From Streptomyces sp. Je 1-369 (GTDB lineage Bacteria; Actinomycetota; Actinomycetes; Streptomycetales; Streptomycetaceae): a stretch of 64,000 bases of DNA. The notes under the pieces were generated by a model. That model was not told the DNA's origin and did not search any database. It saw nothing but the letters and a program-made list of their open reading frames with translations. The stretch covers positions 8,668,515-8,732,514 of the forward strand of contig NZ_CP101750.1 of assembly GCF_026810505.1 (NCBI RefSeq), given 5' to 3'. Shown here in pieces: positions 48,579-56,547 of this stretch. Made by a program: the position numbers and the translations under genes. Position 1 is the stretch's first letter; every line of letters begins with the position of its first letter.

Positions 48579-49505
48579 ATGAGGACGCAGACCGCGCCAG
48601 ACGACGACCGGCTTGAGGCGGACCTGAGCACGGTCCTGAGCGAGCGGCGTCAGCTGATCAACCTCGCCTACCGGTTCCTGGGCTCGCTGGCCGACGCCGA
48701 GGACGTCGTGCAGGAGGCCTACGCCCGCTGGTATGCCATGACGCCCGCCCAGCGCGAGGCGGTCGCCTCGCCCGGCGGCTGGCTGACCACCGTGGCCAGC
48801 CGCATCTGCCTGGACCTCCTGGGCTCGGCCAGGGCCCGGCGCGAGCGGTATGTGGGGGAGTGGATCCCCGAGCCGCTGCCCGACCACTCCGAGTGGATCA
48901 GCGGCCGCTCGGTGGGCACCGCCGACCCGGCCGACCGCATCACCCTGGACGAGTCGGTCAACATGGCCTTCCTGGTCGTCCTGGAGTCCATGACCCCCGC
49001 CGAGCGGGTCGCGTTCATCCTCCACGACGTCTTTCGCTACTCCTTCGCCGAAGTGGCCGAAAGCGTCGGCCGCAGCCCGGCCGCCTGCCGCCAGCTGGCC
49101 TCCTCCGCCCGGCGCCGCATCCGCAGCGCCCAGCAGCCCCCCGCCACCGCCCAGCGCGCCGACATCGTGCGGGACTTCAAGCAGGCCTGGGAGGCCAAGG
49201 ACATCGGCGCCCTGATCAGCCTCCTGGACCCCGAGGCCACCGGGCTGGCCGACGGCGGCGGCCTGGTCAACGCCGCGCCGCCCACCGGCGGCGGCGAGCA
49301 GATCGCCCGCTACCTGGTCACCATCACCGCCAAGGCGCCCGCCATGACGATCCTGGAGCGCACCGTCAACGGCGAGCCCGGCCTGGTCGTCCAGCAGAAC
49401 GGCGTCACCGTCTCGGTGCTGGCCTTCGACTTCGCCGGCGAGCGCATCAAGCACCTGTGGGCGGTGCGCAACCCCGAGAAGCTGCGCCCCTGGACCACCG
49501 CCTGA
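48579..49505 (+). CDS. ECF41-family RNA polymerase sigma factor (copy 2)
   Basis: A 308-residue paralogue of the factor at 47053 with the same regions 2 and 4, the YVGEWIPEP linker and a SnoaL-like C-terminal domain ending VRNPEKLRPWT. Bases 48771-48885 are identical to 47245-47359 of copy 1. It has its own ECF41-type promoter and, downstream, the AhpD-like gene that typically accompanies this sigma group. The two copies differ mostly in the C-terminal domain and may read different signals. Confidence 0.95.
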   Translation: MRTQTAPDDDRLEADLSTVLSERRQLINLAYRFLGSLADAEDVVQEAYARWYAMTPAQREAVASPGGWLTTVASRICLDLLGSARARRERYVGEWIPEPLPDHSEWISGRSVGTADPADRITLDESVNMAFLVVLESMTPAERVAFILHDVFRYSFAEVAESVGRSPAACRQLASSARRRIRSAQQPPATAQRADIVRDFKQAWEAKDIGALISLLDPEATGLADGGGLVNAAPPTGGGEQIARYLVTITAKAPAMTILERTVNGEPGLVVQQNGVTVSVLAFDFAGERIKHLWAVRNPEKLRPWTTA

Positions 49506-49512
49506 CCCCCGC

Positions 49513-49530
49513 CCCCGCCCGCGGGCGGGG
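49513..49530 (+). terminator. Stem after sigma factor copy 2
   Basis: Palindrome CCCCGCCCGCGGGCGGGG 8 bases after the stop codon, with no loop of its own; flanking C/G runs extend the pairing. Weak terminator candidate. Confidence 0.4.
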
Positions 49531-49557
49531 GAGAGGGGCAGGTCACGCGGGCGGCTG

Positions 49558-49585
49558 TCACATTCGGGCGGGCTGTGCGGTCTCA
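49558..49585 (+). promoter_or_regulatory. ECF41-type promoter of the AhpD-like gene
   Basis: TGTCACATTC (from 49556) with GGGCTG in the spacer and GGTCTCA in place of CGTCGTA at the -10, 36 bases before the ATG at 49621. The -35 is the best match in the window to the published TGTCACA consensus; the -10 is diverged. Confidence 0.65.
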
Positions 49586-49620
49586 GCTGTGTACGCACCA
49601 GCACGGCAGAGGAGCCCACC

Positions 49621-50094
49621 ATGGACGCTCGCTTGAACCTCTTCGACAACCCCGTCTCGGCCGCCTTCTTGAAGTACCTGGCCGCGGCGGGCAAGGCGGC
49701 AGCCAACTCCGCGCTGCCCGCGTCGACGCAGGAACTGGTCAGGCTGCGCGCCAGCCAGATCAACGGCTGCGGCTTCTGCATCGACATGCACACCAAGGAG
49801 GCCGCGCACGCCGGGGAGAGCGCCGTGCGCCTGAACCTGGTCGCCGCCTGGCGGGAGGCGACGGTCTTCACCGAGGCCGAACGCGCCGCCCTGGAGCTGG
49901 CCGAGCAGGGCACCCGCGTCGCCGACGCGGCCGGCGGGGTCAGCGAGGCGGCCTGGGCGAACGCCGCCCGCCACTACGACGAGGACCAGCTGGCCGCCCT
50001 GCTGGCCACCATCGCCCTGATCAACGCCTTCAACCGGCTCAACATCATGGCCCAGCAGCCCGCCGGGCACTACCGGGTCGGCCAGTTCACCTGA
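49621..50094 (+). CDS. Carboxymuconolactone decarboxylase/AhpD-like protein
   Basis: A 157-residue AhpD-fold protein with the redox pair CGFC and the following His in NGCGFCIDMHTKEA. Such proteins reduce peroxides or partner thiols. Genes of this family are the classic neighbours and targets of ECF41 sigma factors, and an ECF41-type promoter lies just upstream. It probably acts against oxidative stress, which fits a cluster that makes redox-cycling quinones and phenazines. Confidence 0.88.
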   Translation: MDARLNLFDNPVSAAFLKYLAAAGKAAANSALPASTQELVRLRASQINGCGFCIDMHTKEAAHAGESAVRLNLVAAWREATVFTEAERAALELAEQGTRVADAAGGVSEAAWANAARHYDEDQLAALLATIALINAFNRLNIMAQQPAGHYRVGQFT

Positions 50095-50141
50095 CCGGCC
50101 CACCTGAACCGCCCCCAGCGCCCGGGGGGGGGAGGGGGCGG

Positions 50142-50173
50142 GCCGCCCGCGGCCCGCACGGGCCGCGGGCGGC
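50142..50173. terminator. Bidirectional terminator between AhpD-like and multicopper oxidase genes
   Basis: 14-bp perfect inverted repeat GCCGCCCGCGGCCC (50142-50155) and complement (50160-50173), 4-base loop, between convergent genes. Confidence 0.75.
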
Positions 50174-50179
50174 GCCACC

Positions 50180-51631
50180 TCAGCTGATCTTCATGGTCGC
50201 CATCATGCCCATGGCCGAGTGGTCCAGCATGTGGCAGTGGTAGACGTAGGAGCCCCGGTAGGTGTCGAAGGTCGCCTGCAGCTTGACCGTCTCACCCGGC
50301 GCGACGATCACCGTGTCCTTCAGCCCCGACTCGCCGGGCGCCGGCGGCTTGCCGCCCCGCTCCAGGACCCGGAACTGCACCAGGTGCATATGGAAGTTGT
50401 GCGGCACCCGAGGATTGGCGTTGGTGACCGTCCACACCTCACTGGCCCCGAACCGGATGCTGGCATCCACCCGCGCCGGGTCGTACATCTTGCCGTCCAT
50501 GTACCCCTTGGGGTGTGCGACGCCCTCCTCCATCTTCATCACGATCGTCCGCTCGTTGGTCGGCGTGGGCAGCGCCGGCAGCGAGCGCAGCACCGGCGGC
50601 ACCGAGCTGCTGTCGGTGGCCGTGCGCACCACGTCGAACCGCATCACCTGGCCGACCTGCTCGGCGCTGCCGGCGAAGATGATGCTGTTCTCCAGCACCA
50701 CCTTGTCGCCCACCTGGTAGCGGGAGAAGTCGACGACGGCGTCGATGCGCTCGCCCGGGGAGAGGGTGAGCGCGTTGGTGGTGTGCGGGCTGGGCAGCAG
50801 CCCGCCGTCCGAGCCGATCTGGACGATCTCGCTGCCGTCCGCCAGCCGCAGCCCCAGGAAACGCTGGTTGGACATGTTGGCGAAGCGCAGCCGGTACTTG
50901 CGGGCCGCGACCTGGAAGTAGGGGTAGGGCGCGCCGTTGACCAGCAGCGTGGAGCGCTGCTGGTCGTCCATGACGTACACGAGCTGACCCGCGGTGTCGA
51001 AGTGCGCGTCGCGGATGGCGATCACCACGTCGTACTCGCCCTTGGGCAGCGGCAGCTGGTCCTCGGTGGTGTCGGTCAGCAGGTAGCTGCCGTGCAGCCC
51101 GCGGTAGACGTTCTCCGACTCCATGTGGTGGGCGTGGTCGTGGTACCACAGCGAGGCGTGCGGCTGCTTGTTGGGATAGGTGTAGGCCCGCGACCCGCCC
51201 GGGGCCAGGGTGTCCATCGGGTCGCCGTCGTTGGCCTGGGTGACCGAGGCGCCGTGCAGGTGCGAGGAGGTGGCCACGTCCAGCTCGTTGTGCTGGCGCA
51301 CGATGACGGTGCGTCCCGAGCGCGCCTTGATGGTCGCGCCGGGGAAGTTCCCGTCGTAGGTGATCAGATCGGTCTGGATGCCCGGCAGGATCTCCCTGCG
51401 GACCCGGCGCGTGGTGACGTCGTAGTAGTCGGTGGTCGTGGTGCGGAAGGTGGGTCTGAGTACCGGCATCTGCGGCATGGGCACGGTGAACAGCTCGGGT
51501 ATGGCCGAGGTGGCCGCGGCCGGGCTGGCCTTGGCGCGGTCCACGCCGAGCAGGGGGGTGAACGACGCCCCGGTGAGCCCTACGCCCGCGGCGGCGAGTC
51601 CGGTGCCGAGCAGACGGCGTCGGGTAACCAT
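50180..51631 (-). CDS. Tat-exported multicopper oxidase
   Basis: A 483-residue laccase/phenoxazinone-synthase-like oxidase. The Tat signal TRRRLLGTGLAAAGVGLTG occupies residues 3-21. Copper ligands are visible in order: HLHG, WYHDHAHH, HNFHMHL and YHCHMLDHSAMGM. It oxidises phenols or amines, or metal ions, outside the cell, for example dihydroquinones or aminophenols. AGGAGGGCACC precedes the ATG. It could oxidise exported naphthalene or phenazine intermediates or simply be a general copper oxidase; position at the cluster edge does not decide. Confidence 0.92.
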   Translation of the reverse strand: MVTRRRLLGTGLAAAGVGLTGASFTPLLGVDRAKASPAAATSAIPELFTVPMPQMPVLRPTFRTTTTDYYDVTTRRVRREILPGIQTDLITYDGNFPGATIKARSGRTVIVRQHNELDVATSSHLHGASVTQANDGDPMDTLAPGGSRAYTYPNKQPHASLWYHDHAHHMESENVYRGLHGSYLLTDTTEDQLPLPKGEYDVVIAIRDAHFDTAGQLVYVMDDQQRSTLLVNGAPYPYFQVAARKYRLRFANMSNQRFLGLRLADGSEIVQIGSDGGLLPSPHTTNALTLSPGERIDAVVDFSRYQVGDKVVLENSIIFAGSAEQVGQVMRFDVVRTATDSSSVPPVLRSLPALPTPTNERTIVMKMEEGVAHPKGYMDGKMYDPARVDASIRFGASEVWTVTNANPRVPHNFHMHLVQFRVLERGGKPPAPGESGLKDTVIVAPGETVKLQATFDTYRGSYVYHCHMLDHSAMGMMATMKIS

Positions 51632-51896
51632 GGTGCCCTCCTAAGTACGTGAATACGTGAGTGAAAAGCGGGGCAACCGCGGGGCCGGCCGCACGGGGTG
51701 ACAAAGAGCGCGGCCGCGTCAAGCCGTGCGGTGCCAGCGGTAGTTCACCAGCCGCTCCTTGAGATTCGCTCGGATCCGCATGGTCCTGGTCCGCCCCGCT
51801 TTCAGCCCCTTGGGCCTCGCGCGGCGGCGCCCGGCTGCCGCACACTGCGCATGACCCGCCGCGCAGCGGCCCGAGCGCAGGTGAAAGGACGGCACG
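51632..51896. other. Divergent promoter region
   Basis: Between the minus-strand oxidase and the plus-strand cupin gene. A direct repeat of TACGTGA (51646 and 51654) lies just upstream of the oxidase start and may be an operator. GAAAGGACGGCACG at 51883 is the cupin ribosome site. Confidence 0.4.
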
Positions 51897-52397
51897 ATGC
51901 CCGTGAGCGAGCCCGGTGACGCGCGGGGCCCGGTCCTGCTCGGCCCGCACCAGACCCGCGCCCCCGGGCGCGGACCGGTCCACCTGGTGTGGTCGCTGCG
52001 CGGCCGGGGGCGCGATCTGGACGCCGCCGTGGTGCGGCTGGCCCCCGGCACCGACCTGGGCCAGGACGCCGGGGCCGGACACGGGCTCCTGCTCACCGTG
52101 CTGGCCGGCGAGGGCGAACTGCGCCTGGACGGTGCCGCCTTCCCGCTCGCCCCCGGCGCGCTGGCCTGGCTGCCCGCCCGCACCGCGCACGCCCTGCGCG
52201 CGGGCGACCAGGGCCTGACCTACACCACCGCCCACCGCCGCCCGGCCCCCGCCGACACCGGCGCGGGGGAACCGGCCTGCCTCCTCGACCGGCTCTGCCC
52301 CGAGTGCGGCCACCTGACCGCCACCCGCGAGGACCGCTTCTGCGCCCACTGCGGACACGCACTGACCGAGACCGAGGACGCCCCCGGGGCCGGGTGA
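51897..52397 (+). CDS. Cupin protein with C-terminal zinc ribbon
   Basis: A 166-residue protein. A cupin-like core (about 35-120, LLLTVLAGEGELRLDGAAFPLAPGALAWLPARTAHAL) is followed by a zinc ribbon with two Cys-x2-Cys pairs (CPECGHLTA and FCAHCGHAL). The cupin motif lacks most metal histidines, so it is likely a sensing or binding domain rather than an enzyme. It is divergently transcribed from the multicopper oxidase, which could be its target or partner. Function unknown. Confidence 0.7.
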   Translation: MPVSEPGDARGPVLLGPHQTRAPGRGPVHLVWSLRGRGRDLDAAVVRLAPGTDLGQDAGAGHGLLLTVLAGEGELRLDGAAFPLAPGALAWLPARTAHALRAGDQGLTYTTAHRRPAPADTGAGEPACLLDRLCPECGHLTATREDRFCAHCGHALTETEDAPGAG

Positions 52398-52538
52398 GCA
52401 GCCGGGCCCGGGGCCGGGTGAGTGCGGGCCCGGCTCTTCTCATCCGGCGGGCTCGCCCGCACACTTCACCGGTGCGTCCGCGCGGTGCGGGCGCGGTGCG
52501 GGGCCGTGTCGTGTCCCGCCTGCGGTGAGGAGATGCCC

Positions 52539-53252
52539 GTGCCGATGGACCAGCGTGCCCGACGCGCCGCGCGCCTGCTGCTCGGCTGGCTGTGCGTGCT
52601 CGCCGTGATCGTGCCGGCGGCCCCCGCCGCCGCGGCCCCGGCGCCCGCGGCCGCCCCCCGGCCCGTGGTCTTCGTGCACGGCTACAACGCCGACCCCGGC
52701 GTATGGGGCGCGATGCGCGAGGACTTCCGAGCCGCCGGCTACGGCGAGGACGACCTGTACTCCTTCGGCTACGACACCAGCCGCTCGGTCAACGAGGACC
52801 TCGCCGGCCAACTGGCCGCCCACGTCGCCCAGATACGCGCCCGCACCGGCGCCGACCGCGTGGACCTGGTCGCCCACTCCTTCGGCAGCCTGGTCACGCG
52901 CTGGTATGTGAAGTTCGGCGGCGGCGCGCCCGCCGTCGCCCACTGGGTCTCCCTGGGCGGCCCCAACCACGGCACCACCACCGCCTGGGCGTGCGCCCTG
53001 TGGTCGCAGGCCTGCCGCGACATGACCCCCGGCTCCTACGTCACCGACCGGCTCGCCCAGGGCGATGAGACCCCCGGCCCGGTGGCGTACGCGACCTGGG
53101 CCTCCTCCTGCGACGAGGTCATCAACCCCGACGCCAGCGTCCCGCTGACCGGGGCGGCCAACGCGGGAGCCGGCTGTCTGGCCCACAACGACCTGCTGGG
53201 CGACGACGCCGTCTCCCGCGGGGTACGGGACTTCCTGACCGCCACCCCGTGA
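52539..53252 (+). CDS. Secreted lipase/esterase (alpha/beta hydrolase)
   Basis: A 237-residue extracellular hydrolase: signal peptide (RARRAARLLLGWLCVLAVIVPAAPAAA region), oxyanion loop VVFVHGYNADP, and the nucleophile elbow AHSFG. The start is chosen at GTG 52539, 6 bases after GAGGAG; ATG 52533 and ATG 52545 are alternatives. It resembles Streptomyces triacylglycerol lipases of the class 2 type. No link to the cluster is visible. Confidence 0.85.
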   Translation: MPMDQRARRAARLLLGWLCVLAVIVPAAPAAAAPAPAAAPRPVVFVHGYNADPGVWGAMREDFRAAGYGEDDLYSFGYDTSRSVNEDLAGQLAAHVAQIRARTGADRVDLVAHSFGSLVTRWYVKFGGGAPAVAHWVSLGGPNHGTTTAWACALWSQACRDMTPGSYVTDRLAQGDETPGPVAYATWASSCDEVINPDASVPLTGAANAGAGCLAHNDLLGDDAVSRGVRDFLTATP

Positions 53253-53276
53253 ACCCCCGCCCCACACGTGGCCTGT

Positions 53277-54146
53277 TCAGGCCGGTGCGGGCTCGAAGAC
53301 CAGGATGAAGAAGCGGGCACCGGGCGAGCCCAGCGGCACCGCGGCACACATGGTCACCTGCCCGGCCCGGGAGGGCAGATGGTGCGCACAGCACCGCTCG
53401 GCGCCCGCCGGCGGGCCCGCGGGACCGGGCCAGGGAAAACGCACCGGCCGGGTCGCCCCGCTGGGCTGGACGTAGGTCACCGGGTCCGAGCGGTAGATCG
53501 GGCCGGCCACTGGGTCGGCCTCCACCTCCTTGTCCAGCTCCCGCAGATCACTGTTGCCCGGATACAGCGCCACGGCCTTGCGCAGCTGCGCGGCCAGCGG
53601 CCGCGCCCACTGCCGCTCCCAGTCCCGCAAGTGGTGCTCGCGCGCGGTCTCCCGCAGCAGCATGTAGCGCATCAAGTTGCGCTCCGGCAGCGCGGGCCGG
53701 TCCCCCGGGGCGCGCGGGAACATGGCGGTGAACGCCTCGTTGCAGGCCAGGACGTTCCAGGCGACGTCATTGACGTAGCAGGGCCGGGTCACACTGGCCA
53801 CCGCCTGGTGCCAGGCGCCATGGATGTCCTGCCCGGCCAGCGGGTCCTGCGGCCTCGGCGGCTCGTGCCCCAGCGCATACGCGTACAGCGCGGTGCGCTC
53901 GCCCTCCTCCAGGTGCAGCACATCGGAGACCCGGTCGAGGAAGTCGGCGGCGGGGGAGGGCATTTCACCCCGCTCCAGCTGGGCGTAGGTGCGCTCGGAG
54001 ACATACAGGAGCTGGGCGACCTGCGCCTGGGAGAGCCCCGGGGCGCGGCGGCCGCGGCCGGTGCGCGGGCGCAGGCCCACCGCGGCCGGCTCCAGCCGGC
54101 TCCGCTTCCAGCGCAGCAGCTGCCGCAGGGCGGACTTATTGTCCAC
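53277..54146 (-). CDS. XRE-family regulator with MmyB-like ligand-binding domain
   Basis: A 289-residue protein. The helix-turn-helix (GLSQAQVAQLLYVSERTYAQLERGE) lies near residues 38-62 and is followed by a PAS-like ligand domain seen in many Streptomyces regulators (VNDVAWNVLACNEAF, RNLMRYMLL, Trp-rich segment). GTG 54146 has GGGAGGG 8-9 bases upstream; the frame stays open further upstream but with low-complexity sequence only. Its targets are unknown; the long divergent spacer suggests it controls a neighbour. Confidence 0.85.
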   Translation of the reverse strand: MDNKSALRQLLRWKRSRLEPAAVGLRPRTGRGRRAPGLSQAQVAQLLYVSERTYAQLERGEMPSPAADFLDRVSDVLHLEEGERTALYAYALGHEPPRPQDPLAGQDIHGAWHQAVASVTRPCYVNDVAWNVLACNEAFTAMFPRAPGDRPALPERNLMRYMLLRETAREHHLRDWERQWARPLAAQLRKAVALYPGNSDLRELDKEVEADPVAGPIYRSDPVTYVQPSGATRPVRFPWPGPAGPPAGAERCCAHHLPSRAGQVTMCAAVPLGSPGARFFILVFEPAPA

Positions 54147-54955
54147 GGCCGGCCCTCCCGCCCCTGGCGCCCGCGTCAACCGCCGTGCGCGGCACGGGTA
54201 TTTCCGGAAATCCGTGCACAGGAAGAAACCGCTCCTGGCCGTGCCCGCCGAGAACCCCCGACAATGACGGCCTGGATCTTGCCGCACGGCGGCCGGCACG
54301 GCGCTCCGCTGCCGCCGGGGGGTGTTCACGGCGGCGCGGCGCGCCGCACGCGCACCCGCCGCGCACTCCGGCGGCGCACCCGCCCCCCGCCGGTATGCCC
54401 TGGTCCAGGCCCCGCATGGTCCTCTCCGCCTTCCCCCAAGGCCGTGCGCGCGGCCCAACGCGCACACCGGCCGCCCCTGTTCGTGCCGGGCCCGTCGGCC
54501 CGGCGCAGAGTACCCCGACACCGTAGGAGCCTGACTTCGAGCCCCCGTCGTGCGCGCGGAGCGCGGGTGCGGCGGCGGTCGGCGGGTGCGCCATGGGGGT
54601 CCCCCTGTCCGAGCGCGGGCCGAGAGCTTGGGGGAGTGCGTGCCGGGCGTCGGGGCGCAGACGGGGCTGCAAAGGCACGCCCGGAGAGGCCACCCGTGCC
54701 CCGTGCCGTGCCCCCTGCCGTGCCGTGCCGGTCACCGGCGGCAGCGCGGCACCGACCCGGCCGTGCCCGCGCCCGCGTTCTGCGGGCGTCGTCGCGCCCG
54801 GGGCGCCCCCGAGGAGATCGCCGCCGCCCCGACACCGGACCCCGGCCACCAGGGGATGAATGCGGACATATGGGTACGGTCAGGGGGTGGCGGGACACCG
54901 GACGGTCCGCCCGCTGCCCGACCACGCCCCGACCACCCAGCAGAGAGCAGCAGCC
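54147..54955. other. Divergent 0.8 kb spacer, no gene called
   Basis: GC-rich sequence with many short Arg/Pro/Ala-rich frames on both strands and no domain. It must hold the promoters of the XRE regulator (minus) and the ferritin-like gene (plus). The ribosome site of the latter is weak (AGAGAGCAGCAGCC). Confidence 0.45.
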
Positions 54956-55501
54956 ATGGCCGAGTTCCTGACCGACATCAAGACCATCCGCGAGCGGGCC
55001 CGCCACCAGATCGAGAAGGGCCCGGTCACCGACGCCTACGGCGCGGACCTGCAGCGCGTACTCCTCGTACTCAACGAGGCCCTCGCCACCGAGATCGTCT
55101 GCACCCTGCGCTACAAGCGGCACTACTACACGGTCTCGGGCCTGTACTCCGAGCCGGTGGCCGCCGAGTTCCTCGAACACGCCCAGGAGGAGCAGGAGCA
55201 CGCCGACAAACTGGCCCAGCGCATCGTCCAGCTGGGCGGCGAGCCGGACTTCAACCCCGACACGCTCACCTCCCGCTCCCACGCGGAGTACGACGACAGC
55301 ACCGACCTGATCGAAATGATCAAGGAGGACCTGGTGGCCGAACGTGTCGCCGTCGCCGCCTACACCGAGATCGCCCAGTGGCTGGGGGAGGGCGACCCCA
55401 CCACCCGCCGCGTCTTCGAGGACCTGCTGGCCCAGGAGGAGGAGCACGCCGACGACCTGCGCGGCCTGCTGGAGCGCATCCCCGGCGACCACCGGGCCTG
55501 A
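54956..55501 (+). CDS. Ferritin-like/bacterioferritin protein
   Basis: A 181-residue four-helix-bundle protein with carboxylate and histidine ligands spaced as in ferritins: LNEALATEIVCTLRYKRHYY, EFLEHAQEEQEHADKLAQRI and FEDLLAQEEEHADDL (two E-x-x-H motifs). It should store or detoxify iron, or act on peroxides. ATG 54956 is chosen because homology begins there; the upstream in-frame ATG at 54860 adds low-complexity sequence. Confidence 0.88.
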   Translation: MAEFLTDIKTIRERARHQIEKGPVTDAYGADLQRVLLVLNEALATEIVCTLRYKRHYYTVSGLYSEPVAAEFLEHAQEEQEHADKLAQRIVQLGGEPDFNPDTLTSRSHAEYDDSTDLIEMIKEDLVAERVAVAAYTEIAQWLGEGDPTTRRVFEDLLAQEEEHADDLRGLLERIPGDHRA

Positions 55502-55552
55502 GCGCCCGGACCGGAGTCATGGCCCCGGCACCGCACACCCCGGCCCCGCACA

Positions 55553-55598
55553 CCCCGGCCCCGCACGGGAACCCGGGACGGGGCGTGCGGGGCCGGGG
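55553..55598. terminator. Bidirectional terminator after the ferritin-like gene
   Basis: 15-bp perfect inverted repeat CCCCGGCCCCGCACG (55553-55567) and complement (55584-55598) between convergent genes. Confidence 0.75.
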
Positions 55599-55631
55599 CC
55601 TGCTGCGGGCGCGCCCGGGCGGGTGCGCGGC

Positions 55632-55997
55632 TCAGCGGCTCTCCAGCCGCAGCGACACGTCCTTTTCCTGATCGCCCGAGGCGGAGCCCTCCTCGGTGAC
55701 GGTGAAGGCCGCCGAGAGGACCGTGACGACCTGGTCGACCGCCACATAGCCGCCCTGCACGCCGGCGGTCACCGGACCCTGCAGCGTGGGCGTGCCGCCC
55801 GGCCCGCCGCCCGCCGGACGGGCGGTGTCGAAGACACCGCTCCACACCGTGGGCCCGCTCGCCTCCGACGCCGTGGGCCCGCCGTCCCGGTCCGAGGCGT
55901 AGACCGCCGTCAGGACGTCGAAGACGCTCCCGGCGTCCTTGGCCGCCCCGCTCAGTTCCACCGTGACCTGCGCCGGCTCTTCTCCCGCACCACTCAC
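55632..55997 (-). CDS. Hypothetical protein
   Basis: A 121-residue protein, no signal or membrane segment. The start is GTG 55997 behind AAAGGGA. Residues 9-40 (AQVTVELSGAAKDAGSVFDVLTAVYAS) look globular, the middle is Gly/Pro/Thr-rich, and the end (QEKDVSLRLESR) is charged. I recognise no family. It is followed on the same strand, upstream, by the small acidic ORF at 56304. Confidence 0.65.
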   Translation of the reverse strand: MSGAGEEPAQVTVELSGAAKDAGSVFDVLTAVYASDRDGGPTASEASGPTVWSGVFDTARPAGGGPGGTPTLQGPVTAGVQGGYVAVDQVVTVLSAAFTVTEEGSASGDQEKDVSLRLESR

Positions 55998-56043
55998 CGT
56001 CAATCCCTTTCCCTCGCCTTGCTCATCTCGTCGGGCCGCGCCC

Positions 56044-56304
56044 TCACCCGGAGGGCTCCTGCGGCACCGGATCCTCACTGGGAGCGCCCGTCTGCCCGCC
56101 GCTGCCGCGCCGGCCGGTGCCGGCCTCGTCGGTCTCGGGCACGTCGTCGTCGCCCCCGTCCCCGGCAGCCCCGCCGCCGGTTTCGGCCGCCTCCTGCGCC
56201 GCCTCCCAGGGGTCCTGGCCGCCGTCGGCCTGCTGGTCGGGCGGGTCCCTGGGCACGGGCGTCTCGCCGTCCGCACCGGGGGAGGGCGGTATCTGCGCGC
56301 TCAC
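56044..56304 (-). CDS. Small acidic Gly/Asp-rich protein
   Basis: An 86-residue, probably disordered protein (VSAQIPPSPGADGETP at the start, GDGGDDDVPETDEAG in the middle). GTG 56304 sits behind a near-perfect AAAGGAGA, which is the reason to call it. It is transcribed toward the hypothetical gene at 55997, 46 bases downstream. Function unknown. Confidence 0.6.
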   Translation of the reverse strand: MSAQIPPSPGADGETPVPRDPPDQQADGGQDPWEAAQEAAETGGGAAGDGGDDDVPETDEAGTGRRGSGGQTGAPSEDPVPQEPSG

Positions 56305-56547
56305 GATGTCTCCTTTCGGCCGCTGGGCCCCGGAAGCGGCGGGCCGGTCCGGGCCGGCTCGTTCCGGAGCTGGGGTTGCAGGTACCCGCGCAGGGCGGGA
56401 CAACTCGTACTGATCACCGTGGACCACCCGCAGCCGATCGGCGACACGGCGGCCGGGCAGGCACGCCGGTGCGGTGTGAGACTGCTCGGAGGAGCCTGTG
56501 TCACCACCCCGGCCGTGTCGCGCAGCCCCGGGGCGAAGGGAGAGGAC

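Noticed and set aside
54301..55671. Plus-strand frames through the XRE-ferritin spacer and ferritin gene
   Set aside because: They overlap the ferritin-like gene in another frame and are Arg/Pro/Gly-rich without domains.
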